A stretch of DNA of 64,000 bases from Lonicera japonica (lineage: Eukaryota > Streptophyta > Magnoliopsida > Dipsacales > Caprifoliaceae), in assembly GCA_021464415.1 (NCBI GenBank), contig CM038469.1:7542501-7606500 (forward strand). Direction: 5' to 3'. Of the stretch, positions 48,486 to 60,030 are shown in pieces; within the stretch, counting starts at the first letter, position 1, and every line of letters starts with the position of its first letter. The notes under the pieces are model-generated. The model saw nothing but the letters and a program-made list of their open reading frames with translations. It had not been told where the DNA came from and did not search any database. The translations under genes and the position numbers were made by a program.

Positions 48486-51400
48486 TCAAGTCGTCTCATC
48501 GAATGCCATAACCTAGAAAAGCCAACATGTGAAATGTCTACAAAGTTAAACAGTGATTCTAGCAAGCAAGAAAATAATTTCCAATTTATGTTTGAACAAT
48601 CTACAATGACACAACTATGTGATGTGCACGAGTTGCGCCATGCATCATTGAGCGATGCCATTTACATAAGGGCTATGCGGTTATGTCAATGATGATATGG
48701 AATCACATACTCCCATTTTTTCAAACAAAATGTGATTTTATCTTTCCTCAATCAAATGACTTTTATTCACTTAATTGATTTTCTTCACTTTTATTGGTTT
48801 GGTCATTGGTGATACCACGCCATTGCTACAACAGCTACATACTTGCATACAATATTATCTACTTACTCCCTCTCCCAAATCAAGTATCGCAGTGTTGTTC
48901 TTGGGACATCCCCAATTAAGAGTTACCGTTTCCAAAATCAATGTACCAAATTTCAGAATATTTAACATAAATACTCCCTCCATACAAGGTTAATGATGTT
49001 CTTTCTTCAACTAATGTGAGAGGAGGAAAAGAAACCCTTTATTCGAAAACGAAAACAAAATCATTATGGTAGTTCTTGCACTTGTGTTCACAGAGATGAT
49101 GGTATATGATGAATTCATGAAACAAACTGAAGAATGCATATGATAAATAATCAAATCAATAAAAGCAATCTAACTTGGATAGCCCTAAAAGATATAAAAT
49201 TATTACCTTGCCACAAACCGGGCAGCTTTCACTTCTCTCCATCCACTCGTATATACAACCAAGGTGGAAATGGTGAGAGCAGTGCGTAATTATCTTGGGG
49301 TTCTCTGTCGTATATTCTGCATACATAAAGTAAATGAAAACCATAAGAAACAGTATACTAGTAGTTATGATATGTGAAGCATAGACTCGACACGACACAT
49401 GACACGCGATTTTTCCAAAATTTAGAACGCAACATGGGGGGGAACACGTTCTTAATTAATTAATTAATTAATTATATATGCAATAAACATTGTAAATATT
49501 TAAGAATTCAATAAAATGAAACTAGATTGCATTAATAACCCAAATACGCAAAACATGATCGCTAAATTGTTCCATAATTAAAGCATCAAAAAGCATACAT
49601 ACACTAAATTATTCCATAGAATGATAAAAAAACAAAAGGAGAATATAAAAAGTAGCTTAATTGCCTCATCCTCAGTTGATGTTGCAATGAAGAAACACTA
49701 GGAGCAGTAGCCATCTAAATCAATTATCAAGTATTAGAGACCACAATTAAATTCAAGTGTCGGAGAGAGTATTGGAGAGTGTCGGACCCGACACGTGGCC
49801 TCCAAGAGAGTGTCTATGCTTCATAGGTTATGATCTATATTATTTAATTTATGACTCGTACATTGGAACCAACGAGGATTTAAAAATTGCTCGCCGCTGC
49901 TTTGAAGAGATATAGTCAAATATCTTTATATTTTATGCAATTCCAAGCATTTTTCCTTTTATTCACAAATAAAAACATTACGTTAAATAATAGGTGTTAT
50001 AAGGTGCACCAGGGAAAACAAGGACTATTTACTCGCTGATATCCATCATTAATATCTAAACAACCGACATTCCCCATTGATGTAACTTGTCACATCAGCC
50101 ACAGAGCAAAAAGGGTAAACTATATATAGCTCCCTAAGCATCGTCCTTCAGAAAACGAAGCACCAAGATATTCTTAAAATTCGCAAAAATTGAAGAGTTC
50201 AAAACATCCATAATACTATCAGCACAAGAAAAGCACTTATCACTGAACACCCAGGTGTCTTAGTTATATCAGATACATACACATAAAGAACTAAATTGCA
50301 ATACTTTTACCTTCAAGACATGTAGGGCAGACATCTTCGTCTTCTGAGGAAGAATAATTATAAGCAAACCCAGTTGCCGTTTTCGCTGGTGGGACCTTTA
50401 CTGAAGAAGACTTTGAATGGTACTCTTTGGGTCCTTCCGAACTGTTCCATTTGCTTCCAGTGATTAAAGATTCTGAATCAGCATCTATGTCACCTCTCCT
50501 CAGTGGTTCAGTTTCCTCTTGCGAATGACTGGACCCTTTCTCCCTTCTCAAGACCGATCCATCTCTGTGCATGCGGAAAACCCTAGGATCGGCATCATAA
50601 GGCAATGGCCTTGGAGGGGAGCGGTACATGTCAGATAGGGAGTTATCAAGAGATACTGTAGAGCTCAAAGATGTTGTTCCTTGAATGGATGAAGGCAAGG
50701 CTTGTACTTCCCTTCGAAATAATGAAGCATACTGCCCAACAAACAGAATTGGAGAAAAGGCTATCGTTTCAACTTTCAATGTAAGGAATGCTAAAGCCAA
50801 TTTTCTATTAAACAAAGAATTTTAATCTTCAAACAAATAATCAAGCGTGTTTGACCTACAAAATCTGATTAATGCATGCTGATGGGATTCCAATTCCAAT
50901 TCAAATCCTCACATCCCTTTTACTTTTGTTCTACAAGAATGGTGCGCGCATAACCAGGCTGAGATATGAATATCTAGCACAGCCATGAATATCACTTGTC
51001 ATGAACATTAATTTCCCTTTTGACTACAGTTTAGCCAATTGTTTTTTGACTTTTTTCTGTATCTTAGATTATTTACAATGCTAAAAGGTAACATTGATAC
51101 GTGGCACCTAAAAACCATAATTTAACATCTCATGTGATTAACAATGCTGCCAAAACTACTACCTTCTTATTCTAAGATTAGCCCTAAATTCAACAAGTCT
51201 ATGAATATCCCCTAATGATATCCTTAAAATTGTCAGAATCAAAACCCCCATTATCAAATTTTAACCACATTACTGCTTACAAGCACACTTAGATGCATCT
51301 ATAACTATTTCTAACATCAATGAAAATCTCGAAAAATCAGCAACCATGTTACTGAATGAAAAGCTTTGTCAGTGAAATATAATCTTCACTGAAAATTGAT

Positions 51401-51664
51401 TGTCAAAATTGTATCCTTACTCCTTTTTATCACGGAAAAGCACTTGAAGAACACAATTCAACTGCATAACATTCGCTCAGAATATCAAAAAGAAGCAAGA
51501 CTACAAGCAACAAAATGTGGTAAACAACCAGAAGAGTAACAACATACCACATGTAAGAAGTTCTGAATGAAGCAATGAAGGCATATACAGTTTCTATAAA
51601 TCGAACTATTCGGATTGGCATAATCTTCCCACTCCTCACGCAAACAGCAACAAGCAGCACCCAT
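48486..51664 (-). CDS. RING-H2 finger E3 ubiquitin ligase (At3g02290/At5g15790 family)
   Basis: Four exons on the minus strand: 51664-51548, 50731-50311, 49316-49207, 48512-48486. They join in frame to 224 aa ending TGA, all GT-AG. The N-terminus is Cys-rich and conserved (MGAACCCLREEWEDYANPNS; CICLHCF). The middle is Ser/Pro/Arg-rich and probably disordered (SLDNSLSDMYRSPPRPLPYD; YSSSEDEDVCPTCLE). The C-terminal RING-H2 is CPTC..CSHHFHLGC..ERSESCPVC and binds two zinc ions to recruit an E2 enzyme. The last exon is only 27 nt and encodes VMAFDETT, the family tail. A leader intron (about 52470-51948) is suggested by CTCCAG|GTTCCC and TTGCAG|GTGC. Intron 2 holds a hAT MITE. Substrates unknown; no membrane segment. 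Confidence 0.95.
49372..49826. mobile_element. hAT-type MITE in intron 2 of the RING gene
   Basis: Left end ATGTGAAGCATAGAC and right end, reversed, CTATGAAGCATAGAC. Flanked by a perfect 8-bp duplication, GTTATGAT (49364-49371 and 49827-49834). Subterminal GACACGACACATGACACG and GTGTCGGACCCGACACGTGG. Related to the decayed copy in MADS intron 1. Confidence 0.92.
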
Positions 51665-52797
51665 CGTACCAGCTTCAATCTATATTTGTATCTCACTTTC
51701 TGCCTTCCACCGTGTTCTCCAATAGTCCAATCTCATTGACAAATCCCAAATGTCGTAAAATGTTCACATCAAGAAACTAACTCTTGCAGAAATAAGAAAA
51801 TTGGACATAAATAGACAATTGAGAGAGGATCCCGAGCTCACATGAGTTAGAGTGGCTCTGCGAACCAGTACCCTCTCCCTTTCAACGAAAACCTGTAGAA
51901 CTTTTTACGCCGGTTCTGTATATAACAGATTAAATATAATTTTGCACCTGCAATATATTAAGATACATCAATTGTAGCTAAGAGTACCATCTCAAAGATA
52001 ATTGATGAGCACACTCAATACACTATACAAACAAATATTGCTATCGACATAATCAAAGCTTAATCCTTTAAATAAATCAAATGTTCACTATTAAAATATT
52101 TATAATAAAACCCTATTATGATGATAATTCAACAAAATTGACCCACAATATGATATAGTTAACAGTCGCAGATCACAATTTTTAGTTTTATTTTGCTTAA
52201 TTTCACAAGGAAATTGGTATATTTTTGTCCTATTTGTACATATTATTATCCCAAATTCCACAATAAATAAAACATCATCAATCCATCGATATCAAAAGAA
52301 AAGAAACACCGATCGGAATATAATTCATCTGATCAGATAAACAGAACAGGTTCGGATAAGAATAACAAAAGGTAATTAACAGTGATCGGACAGTTGTAAT
52401 CACTAGTGTAACAAACGAAGAATTATAATTACGAAAAAGAGAGAAATAGGGAGAAAAAAAAAAAGGGAACCTGGAGAAAACCGAAGTCAGATGCTTCGGA
52501 TTCTAATTCTACAACAATAATAATAATAATCACAGAAAACCAAAGTTTTTGTTTGGATTCTTTGGCGAGAAAAGCTATGAAAGCGCGGAATTAAAGCTGA
52601 CCGACCGATATGGTGGTGCGTCTTTTTAATTTAATAGGACTACAATAATAATTATTTAATTTTAACTTTTGTCGACTTAAAAAAATAAATTAAATAATTA
52701 TATCCTCTCCCTCTTCGAAAAAGACAAATAATCATATGTTATATCCCTCTTTAATTAACATTTCGTTCACTCAAGAGCTTTGGAGTTGTTTTATAAA
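51665..52797 (-). promoter_or_regulatory. 5' leader, leader intron and promoter of the RING gene
   Basis: Reading on the minus strand, a leader exon (about 52620-52471) ends CTTCGGTTTTCTCCAG|GT. The intron runs to TATTGCAG at 51948, and the rest of the leader runs to the ATG at 51664. Splice sites are inferred from consensus only. The spacer beyond about 52620 reaches the Mutator-like element. Confidence 0.45.
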
Positions 52798-52924
52798 GGG
52801 TTACCCCCTAAGCTAATAACAATATTTGAAAAAAAAAAATTAAAAAAAAATAATTAGACATAACTTTCTAAATTTTGACGCCATCTATTTTTCGTCCAAA
52901 ATTACTTTTGATATTTATTTATTT

Positions 52925-55411
52925 TTTTTAGAAGAAAGACGAATATTATTGCATGACTAAATCAGCCTAGAGGGGAGGTAACAAAAATTTCGAGGCCTCC
53001 TCCAACCAGGATTTGAAATCTGACACAAACTTAACATAGTTAGCTAAACAGTGGGCTACATAATTGCCACATCGGGGAACAAAAGACCAACTACATAATC
53101 TATATGAGCCCAACAAGCGCTTGATGTCATCAATAATATGACCATAACAGATTAAATTATTAGCGCTACTATTAATCAAATTAATGATCGATAGGGCGTC
53201 ACTTTCAAAAAAAGCTTCAAAGAAACCACAATTGAGAGTAAAGTATGTAGCGTAGAAGGCTGCAAGCGCTTCACCTGACGCTGGATCCAGTGGGGCATTA
53301 ATCCTTTTGCTAAGAGCTGCCAAAAAGTCACCATTTGAATTCCTGATCACTATACCCACCTCTACTGGAGCCTCATCTGCAAACACAGCTGCATCGAAAT
53401 TCACTTTGTACCAATTGTGAGGAGGAGGGAACCAACGGTTTTGCACTGGGGCTAGGACCGAAGGATGGGTTTGGGCCTCCTTAAACCTCTTGAGAAAAAC
53501 ATGCGTTGAACTCACAATAACCTCAGCGTCTCTACCTCTCCCTTCAAAGATGATCGAGTTCCTATTATTCCAAATTTGCCACAGGCAGACCGCACCTTGC
53601 TCTTTTTGACATTCGTTTAATTGGCCTAAGAAGGATAAAATCATATCTTTATTTTTCCACCCAACAGAAGAAAAATTTGACAAGTTAATACTAATTTTTG
53701 ATAAGCACAATCTAGCAAAGTCGCAATTGAATAATATATGAACTTCATCTTCGAACGCAGCCCCGCAACACGGGCACACAACTTCAGTTTGTACTTGCCT
53801 GCGAACTAAATTAAGACGAGATGGGAGTGAATCTGACAATACACGCCATAAAAAATGTCTAACTTTGTTAGGGACACCTAGCTTCCAGATCCAGTAAACT
53901 AATGGAGAAGACGAGATAGAGTCAGATAATACATTGAGGGGTCCATTATGCAACTTCAAAAAAATTCTAATAATTCTATACCCACTTTTCGAACTATAAA
54001 CACCATCCGAGGAGAAATGCTAAATCAACTTGTCCTCGTTATTACAACTCCCAAGGACAATACTTAGAATAGCAAGTGCCTCGTCTGAAGAGAATATTCG
54101 CCTAATCAGACCTTCATTCCACATCCCATGCACATGAGAAAATAGGTGATCCACGGTAGCAAATTCATCAAGCTCTAAAACTGGAAAAGAGACTTTGAAG
54201 GATTCTAAGCCCGGGACCCATCTATCAGACCATATCCGAACAGATTCCCCTGATCCAATGCACCATTTGGTGCCGAGCTCAAGAAATTTTATGAACTCCC
54301 AAATTCCACGCCAAATAAAGGACAACGAAGATCTAAGAGAGGCTTCCCAAAATGAGTAAGAGGGAAAGTATTTAGCTTGAAGAATTCTACTCGATAATGA
54401 GTTTGGTGTTTGAGACAGTCTTCATGCATGTTTCGTTAATAGTGCCCGACTGAAAGCTTTTAAATCACGAAAACCAAGGCCCCCATCTTTTTTTGACTCG
54501 TACATCTTCTTCCAACTAACCTAGTGAATTTTTTTATCGGACTCGCTTTGCCCCCACCAAAATCTTCCAATCATAGCCTCAATTTCATTACATAATGCAT
54601 TTGGAATTTTGATGCAACTCATCACATAAGACAGGACTGCTTGAGCGACTGCTTTAATAAGTACTTATTTCCCCGCTTTAGATAATAGCTTGATTTTCCA
54701 TCCTTTTATTTTGGACCAAACTCTTTCACGGATACTAGCAAAAATCTCTTTCCTAGATCGACCCACAATAGTTGGCAAGCCGAGGTACAAGTCATGACTC
54801 TCCACCACTTTTACCCCGAAAATTTTCGAGACTTGGCCCTTGTTGCTCGGGGAGGTGTTTTTGCTAAAGACGATGGCGCTCTTATCATAGTTAACTTGCT
54901 GTCTCAAGGCCACCTGATATGAATTGAGGGTATTCTTCAAATTCATCGCTTCTTGCCTTGAAGCATCGCCGAAGATGATATTATCATCAGCGAAAAAAAG
55001 ATGAGATACTTTTGGCCTGCTCCTGCTCGCTGCTAAGTCATGAATATCATTACGGTTCATTGCCTTTGTAATTAAGGCCAATAGCCCCTCTGCACATAAG
55101 AGAAAAAGATAAGGCGATAATGGGTCTCCTTGACGGAGACCAAGAGTTGGATTAATCAAGCCGTAACTAGAACCGTTAATGATAATAGAGTAAGAGACAG
55201 TATAAATGAATTTCAAAATAATCTCAATCCACCTTCTGGCAAACCCCATCTTCTCCATTATTCTTTCTAATAAAGACCATTCCACTCAATCGTAGGCTTT
55301 TTCATGTCAAGTTTGAGTGCAAAATAACCTTTCAAGCCCCGCATTTTCCTTCTAAGGTAGTGATTAATCTCAAAGGAGGCTATAACATTATCCGTAATTA
55401 AGCGCCCATAT
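52925..55411 (-). mobile_element. 5'-truncated, inactivated LINE (L1-clade non-LTR retrotransposon)
   Basis: On the minus strand, reverse transcriptase begins at GRLITDNVIASFEINHYLRR and includes LRQGDPLSPYLFLL and the catalytic FADD in HLFFADDNIIFG. A zinc-binding RT-associated domain follows (WRVLSDSLPSRLNL, CPCCG..DEVHILFNC). The plant-type RNase H has NFDAAV, GEALAAFYA and ESDALS. The 3' end is an A-rich tail at about 52915-52930. Endonuclease and ORF1 are missing. Breaks: a one-base loss in ATGAAAAAGCC (about 55308), a TGA at the following Arg/Glu-Trp site, a TAA after KAGK (about 54665), and TAG/TGA replacing Trp near 54525 and 54425. Not mobile on its own. Confidence 0.92.
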
Positions 55412-56364
55412 AAACCTTAAATTCTTCAACAATAAACTTTAAATTCTTGCTCTTGTCTTCCCTTGTCTCTCTCATTTAACCAAATAAACCTTAAATTCTT
55501 CAACAGTAAAGTTTAACCACCATTTATTCTTCCTTTGCAATCATTAAATCTCACGACCACTATTGCATCCCTTCATCGACCGCTCCGTCAACAACGAGAT
55601 AGCCAGAACCTGCCATCCAGACCTACTTTAGCCGCTGCCATTACTTCTTCGACGACAAAACGACGACCTCCGCTCATCTCCTCCCCTCACTCTTTATCGC
55701 CATCTTCACCTCCTCTGCCTCCTTCATCTCCACCACTAACGCCTGACCACCATTTTCACCTTCATCCCCACCACCACCACATCTTCCATTCCCTCCCACA
55801 CGTCTCTCTCTCTTTCTCATGATACTTCTTGATTCACCGGAATCCAAAAATTATAATCCTTTTTCTATAAGTAAAATCAAAACGAAAAATTAAAATCCAA
55901 AACCCATATAAAATTTAGGGCAAATAAAATTTAGAAATAGAAAGCTCCATTTATATAGAATACTTGATAAACTTTCGATTAGAATGACTACCGCCGTCTT
56001 CAACCCCGCTAGCTCCCTCTCTGCCGTCTTCTCTTCCTCTCTTTCCCCTCAACAACCCCATCAATTCAACCATTTTCTCTCTCGCAAGACCACGCCGTTG
56101 CTCGAATCTGAGTTTGGATATCAAGAGGATAGTGATGTGATGATGGTGGTTTTAGGGGAAGAGAGGCCACGAAGGTCAAAGACCCATGCGGTGGTGAGTG
56201 TGTCGGAGCCGAGATGATGGATTTGGATTACTCCATTTTGGATTTTTGATGGTCTGTTTTAAAGAGGGTTTTAAGGTAGAAGAATAAGGAAGGGAAGGGG
56301 AAAAAGAAGAAGATGGAAAGAAAGGGTAAAATTGTCTAAACAAATGTAAAATTGTCTAAACAAA
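55412..56364 (+). other. GC-richer segment between LINE and MULE right arm, possibly captured
   Basis: Holds a 31-bp direct repeat (ATAAACCTTAAATTCTTCAA at about 55411 and 55482). Two open frames, 55535-55822 (Ser/Pro/His-rich) and 55984-56217 (starts MTTAVFNPASS), have no recognised domain. Base composition is clearly less AT-rich than the surroundings, as expected for a captured gene fragment, but a source gene cannot be named. ATGTAAAATTGTCTAAACAA-type tandem units lie near 56325-56365. Confidence 0.4.
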
Positions 56365-56558
56365 TTTATTTTGGACGAAAAATAGATAGCATCAGAATTT
56401 AGGAGGTTATGTCTAATTAAATTTTTTTGGGGGGAGGTTTTCTCAAATATCGCTATTAGCGTAGGGGGTTAAATTAATAAACTCCTTTTATAAATTAAAA
56501 AAGTAGCGGTTCGAGTTTTCAGCTCACACTCTTTCTTGCATAAACAGTTGAATATTTA

Positions 56559-56945
56559 GGTTGCATTTGATAAAAAAAAATTAAAAATTGAAACCGTAAA
56601 ATTTGTTTGTGTAATTTTAAAAATTATATCTGAAAAAATATTATTTATTTGAATATAACACATTTAAAAATTTATTTTTTTTAGTATGACAATTTTACCC
56701 TTATTAATTTATTTTTATCACATGATTCTAAAACGTAAAAGGGTCAAATAAGTATTTTATACTTCTTAAAATTAAGTTTTTAATTTTAAGTGAATAATTT
56801 ACCACTTAAAACTTTAGATGAAAATTTTCAGTTTTAAGTGAAGAAAATTATGTTGGCACTTATTTTATTTTATTTTATTTTTGTTAACAAACAAATTTAA
56901 AACCAAGTTTTCAAATTTAAGTGGTTTTATCAAACAATACCTTAA
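56559..56945. mobile_element. MITE with TTTGATAAAA ends
   Basis: Left end GGTTGCATTTGATAAAA and right end, reversed, AAGGTATTGTTTGATAAAAC. The last ~130 bp recur at 58862-58985, so part of a second copy lies 1.9 kb downstream. Confidence 0.65.
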
Positions 56946-56970
56946 TATAAGCTTTCTCTTAACTGAAGCG

Positions 56971-57192
56971 TCAGTGATTTGATCTATAAATAAGATCAAG
57001 AATAGATTGTTCTTCTTTAGTAAGAACGTTAATACTTAAACCATTAGTTTCTAGGATAGTCTTATAATAGTATGTCTGTGTTTTGCACTGACAGTTATTG
57101 TCAGAATCTGAAATTAAGGAGGAAGTTGATTCATAATGTAACGCACCCGCCTTAATTAGTAGGATAACACCAGTAATTAAGACCTGAATCAT
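56971..57192 (-). other. Open frame of unknown identity, 73 codons
   Basis: Minus-strand frame with a non-repetitive composition (contains NCQCKTQTYYYKTILETNGL and LTKEEQSILDLI). No domain recognised. It lies among repeats and could be a remnant of a retroelement polyprotein; this is a guess. Confidence 0.25.
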
Positions 57193-57716
57193 TACTAACC
57201 CACCTTAGACGAGCTAAAATAGGTCTAAAATAAATAATAAAACAATAAATCCAAGAAAATCACATCGCATGGAATAAACAATCCTGATACTCATGCCGTG
57301 GACAATAATATAAAACATGAGTGTAATATACATCTATACACATATATAGAATTCGAGAGACATACACATTATGTTAACATGTATTACAAAGTAAACAATA
57401 ACTCAGGCTAGTCGTGGCTTGCCATGTGCACACCTACACAACAAAAATGAGTCGGTATTAGAGGTCCTCTACTTTGTTCCAGACCCAGTCGTTTCTTCTA
57501 TCGTATCCGTCTCTTGGATACCTGAATTTATTTACATAAAACGAGGTGAGCTCATAGTTCAGTATGGGGATATAACAGGCAATATTACGTACAAAACGTA
57601 ATCAACTATTTAATCATAAATCATGGCTCAACCGATAAAATAATGCATGCATGTGCATATGCAGGTTACATCCCTTGTGTCAACCATTATACCGAGAGAA
57701 TATCGAGATCGAATCA

Positions 57717-57781
<65 letters not shown>

Positions 57782-58861
57782 TGGGCCTAACCACCCCCAA
57801 CAGATACCGAAGTTGGGCTGAACCATATTCATAAGAAGAAGAACTGGCCTGACCACCCCAGAGAATAAGTCGAACATAATCACAATATAACATCATCCGG
57901 CCCATAAAGATCATCATCATATCATAATAGAATTGGACCACATGTCCATCCATATCATATCACAGAATCACCAGTGTTTTGCCGAGGTCTAGATTTCCGG
58001 ATTACTCACCGCTAGCTCTAGACAGCCGATCTTATTGCTGTCCCTCGGGGGTTTAGGGATTTTCAACTCAAGGGTACCGAGCCCTACTTATTTTTATATC
58101 GGCAAGCATTAGTCAATACATATTCCCTTCATCATCGAAGGGCCACAATAACAATCATATCGAACCCATCACAGAACCATATCACATTCCAGAATAATTC
58201 AGCAGATATAAGAAGTTTTCGGCACTATAAATACAAGATATATGCTCATATGATAGGTCATTAGAATAGGCCAAACTTGCCGAAAGGTCTTCAAGAATCC
58301 GGTTGACACAATAACGATGCACAATATGCATAACATATTAATAAATGAATATTTAAAACAACTTATGCCATATAATCACAACAAATCTCTATACATGTCC
58401 CTTAATGTATATAATTCATCAATTGATTAATTTTATAAATATAAAATATTTATACATCCAATGGATATCTCATGTATATTAAATAATACAAATGTATCAA
58501 GTATAATGGCATATCATGCTTCAAATAACATACACATGGCATTATAAATCACAAAACATCATCATCCTCATCATATAATAATTCTTAAAATAAAGAAAAT
58601 TAAAATGTGATGATTCAAATATAATAAAATTATACTATTGAGTTTTAAAAATAATTAAATCCCTACTTCAAAATATTTAACCCCAAAGAATGAAATTCGA
58701 GTTGATTACCAAACTCCGACCAGCACAACTCTAAAATTATTATACCGTTGCGTAGCTCTCGACGTATAGAACAACTTTCCCTTAAGGTTCGACTCGATTC
58801 GGCGGAGTTTTGATGACCAATTTATAAAAAGAAAGTTTTCGTACCTATTTTCGTTTTTCTT
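57193..58861. other. Unidentified repeat-like non-coding DNA
   Basis: Less AT-rich non-coding DNA with words such as GGTGAGCTCATAGTTCAGTA and a TAA microsatellite (about 57717-57777), bounded by partial MITE copies. The style resembles internal non-coding parts of LTR retrotransposons, but no LTR, primer-binding site or pol frame was found. Frames across the microsatellite (poly-Ile, poly-Leu) are artefacts. Confidence 0.4.
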
Positions 58862-58985
58862 ACTGTGAAAATTTTCAATTTTAAGTGGAGAAAATTAAGT
58901 TGGCACTTTTTTTTAAACAAACAACTTTAAAACCAAATTTTCAAATTTAAGTGGTTTTAGCAAATAACACCTTAATATTTATCTA
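58862..58985. mobile_element. Right-end fragment of the 56559 MITE family
   Basis: GTGAAAATTTTCAATTTTAA through GTGGTTTTAGCAAATAACACC matches 56817-56945 in the same orientation. The left part is missing. Confidence 0.7.
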
Positions 58986-59229
58986 TTGTTGATAAAAAAA
59001 TTTAAAAATTATGAGTTCATTCTACACAATTATGCTTCAAACTTTGCAAAACACCATATTTCTTAGTACCATGGTCTGTGAATATGTATCGTTGAATTAA
59101 TTAATAGTTCATTCTTTATTTTTTCTTTTTCTTTGTTGAATATAATTATGATTTATGAATTAAAGTCAATGATAGTAAATGATAGTGCAAAATACTAATT
59201 CAATTTATCCAACCAACCACGAAAGGACA

Positions 59230-60030
59230 TGTGGCCATCCATGTCAGCCGCATTTACCGCCATAGCGAAATGAGCTCGAAAGAGCTCTATTTGAATATTA
59301 CAGTTTGGAATAAAGTTCTCCAGCAGGGGAACGCCGACTCAAGGTTTGATTCCATGCAACGGATGATGAGACTTGAGCTCTGGAGCTCGCCCGGACACCC
59401 TGATGGCACAGCTGACAAACAGCATGGATGACTGCCACCTACTCTGCAAGAGGCAGTAAAACTTCCTTCACTTTCATTAAATGCCCACCGACTACATTTA
59501 ATGCACCGAGATTTATAGAAAAACAAGGTGAGAGTGGGTGATGATCAAGGCATGGCCTCTAGCACGTAGGCAGAGCTCGTCTGCATGCCATCTATGTCTC
59601 ATATATATATATATATATATATAGAAGGAGGATCTAACATTTAAAGAGGAGACAACAGAACCATCTACCTAGGATAAGCATTTACTCCAAGAACAAGAGA
59701 GCGAATCCAACATTCAATAGCAAAGAGACAAGAGGGAAATAGAAGCTTAGACCACTCAGTAGAGCTCCTAGAATAGAAAAGTCAGGACTCATGTAGCTCG
59801 AGCATACTCTTATTGTAACATTGTGAGGATAAAATAGTTAGAGAAACTTTTGTGAGTTTGTAATAGCTGTTTGTTTACCATTAATATAAGGCGAACCGAG
59901 CTCCCAACTCTATTTCGCAGGGGAGGACTAACTCGATCTTCATATGAGGTCAACCTCCTTTATAAATCTTTGACTTTCTTAAATTCCGTACATTTACTGC
60001 ACTAATCATTCGATACAACTATTTGACTAT
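59230..60030 (+). mobile_element. Probable LTR fragment or solo LTR
   Basis: Starts TGTGGCCATCCATGTCAGC, has a TATA-like ATATATATATAGAAGG near 59606-59626 and a less AT-rich downstream stretch ending near TTCCGTACATTTACTGCA. It fits an LTR promoter/leader layout, but I could not establish the end, a target duplication or a partner LTR. Confidence 0.35.

Larger units (their letters stand above)
52798..56485. mobile_element. Mutator-like (MULE) inverted-repeat element containing a LINE
   Basis: Left arm 52798-52915 and right arm about 56365-56485 are inverted repeats of roughly 120 bp at about 80% identity. Shared words are TTAGACATAAC, CTATTTTTCGTCCAAAAT and CCCCCTA(A/C)GCTAATA. TTTTATAAA lies immediately outside both ends (52789-52797 and 56486-56494), the 9-bp duplication length typical of Mutator elements. 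AT-richness lowers the weight of that match, and the extreme ends differ by a short indel. Between the arms are a broken LINE (minus strand) and a less AT-rich segment of unknown origin. No transposase is present. Confidence 0.7.

Noticed and set aside
51430..51696. Small membrane-like protein on the minus strand
   Set aside because: It is an out-of-frame reading of RING exon 1 continuing into intron 1. The true frame gives MGAACCCLREEW.
57643..57953. Frames coding poly-Ile and poly-Leu
   Set aside because: They are translations of the TAA microsatellite at about 57717-57777 and carry no other protein signal.
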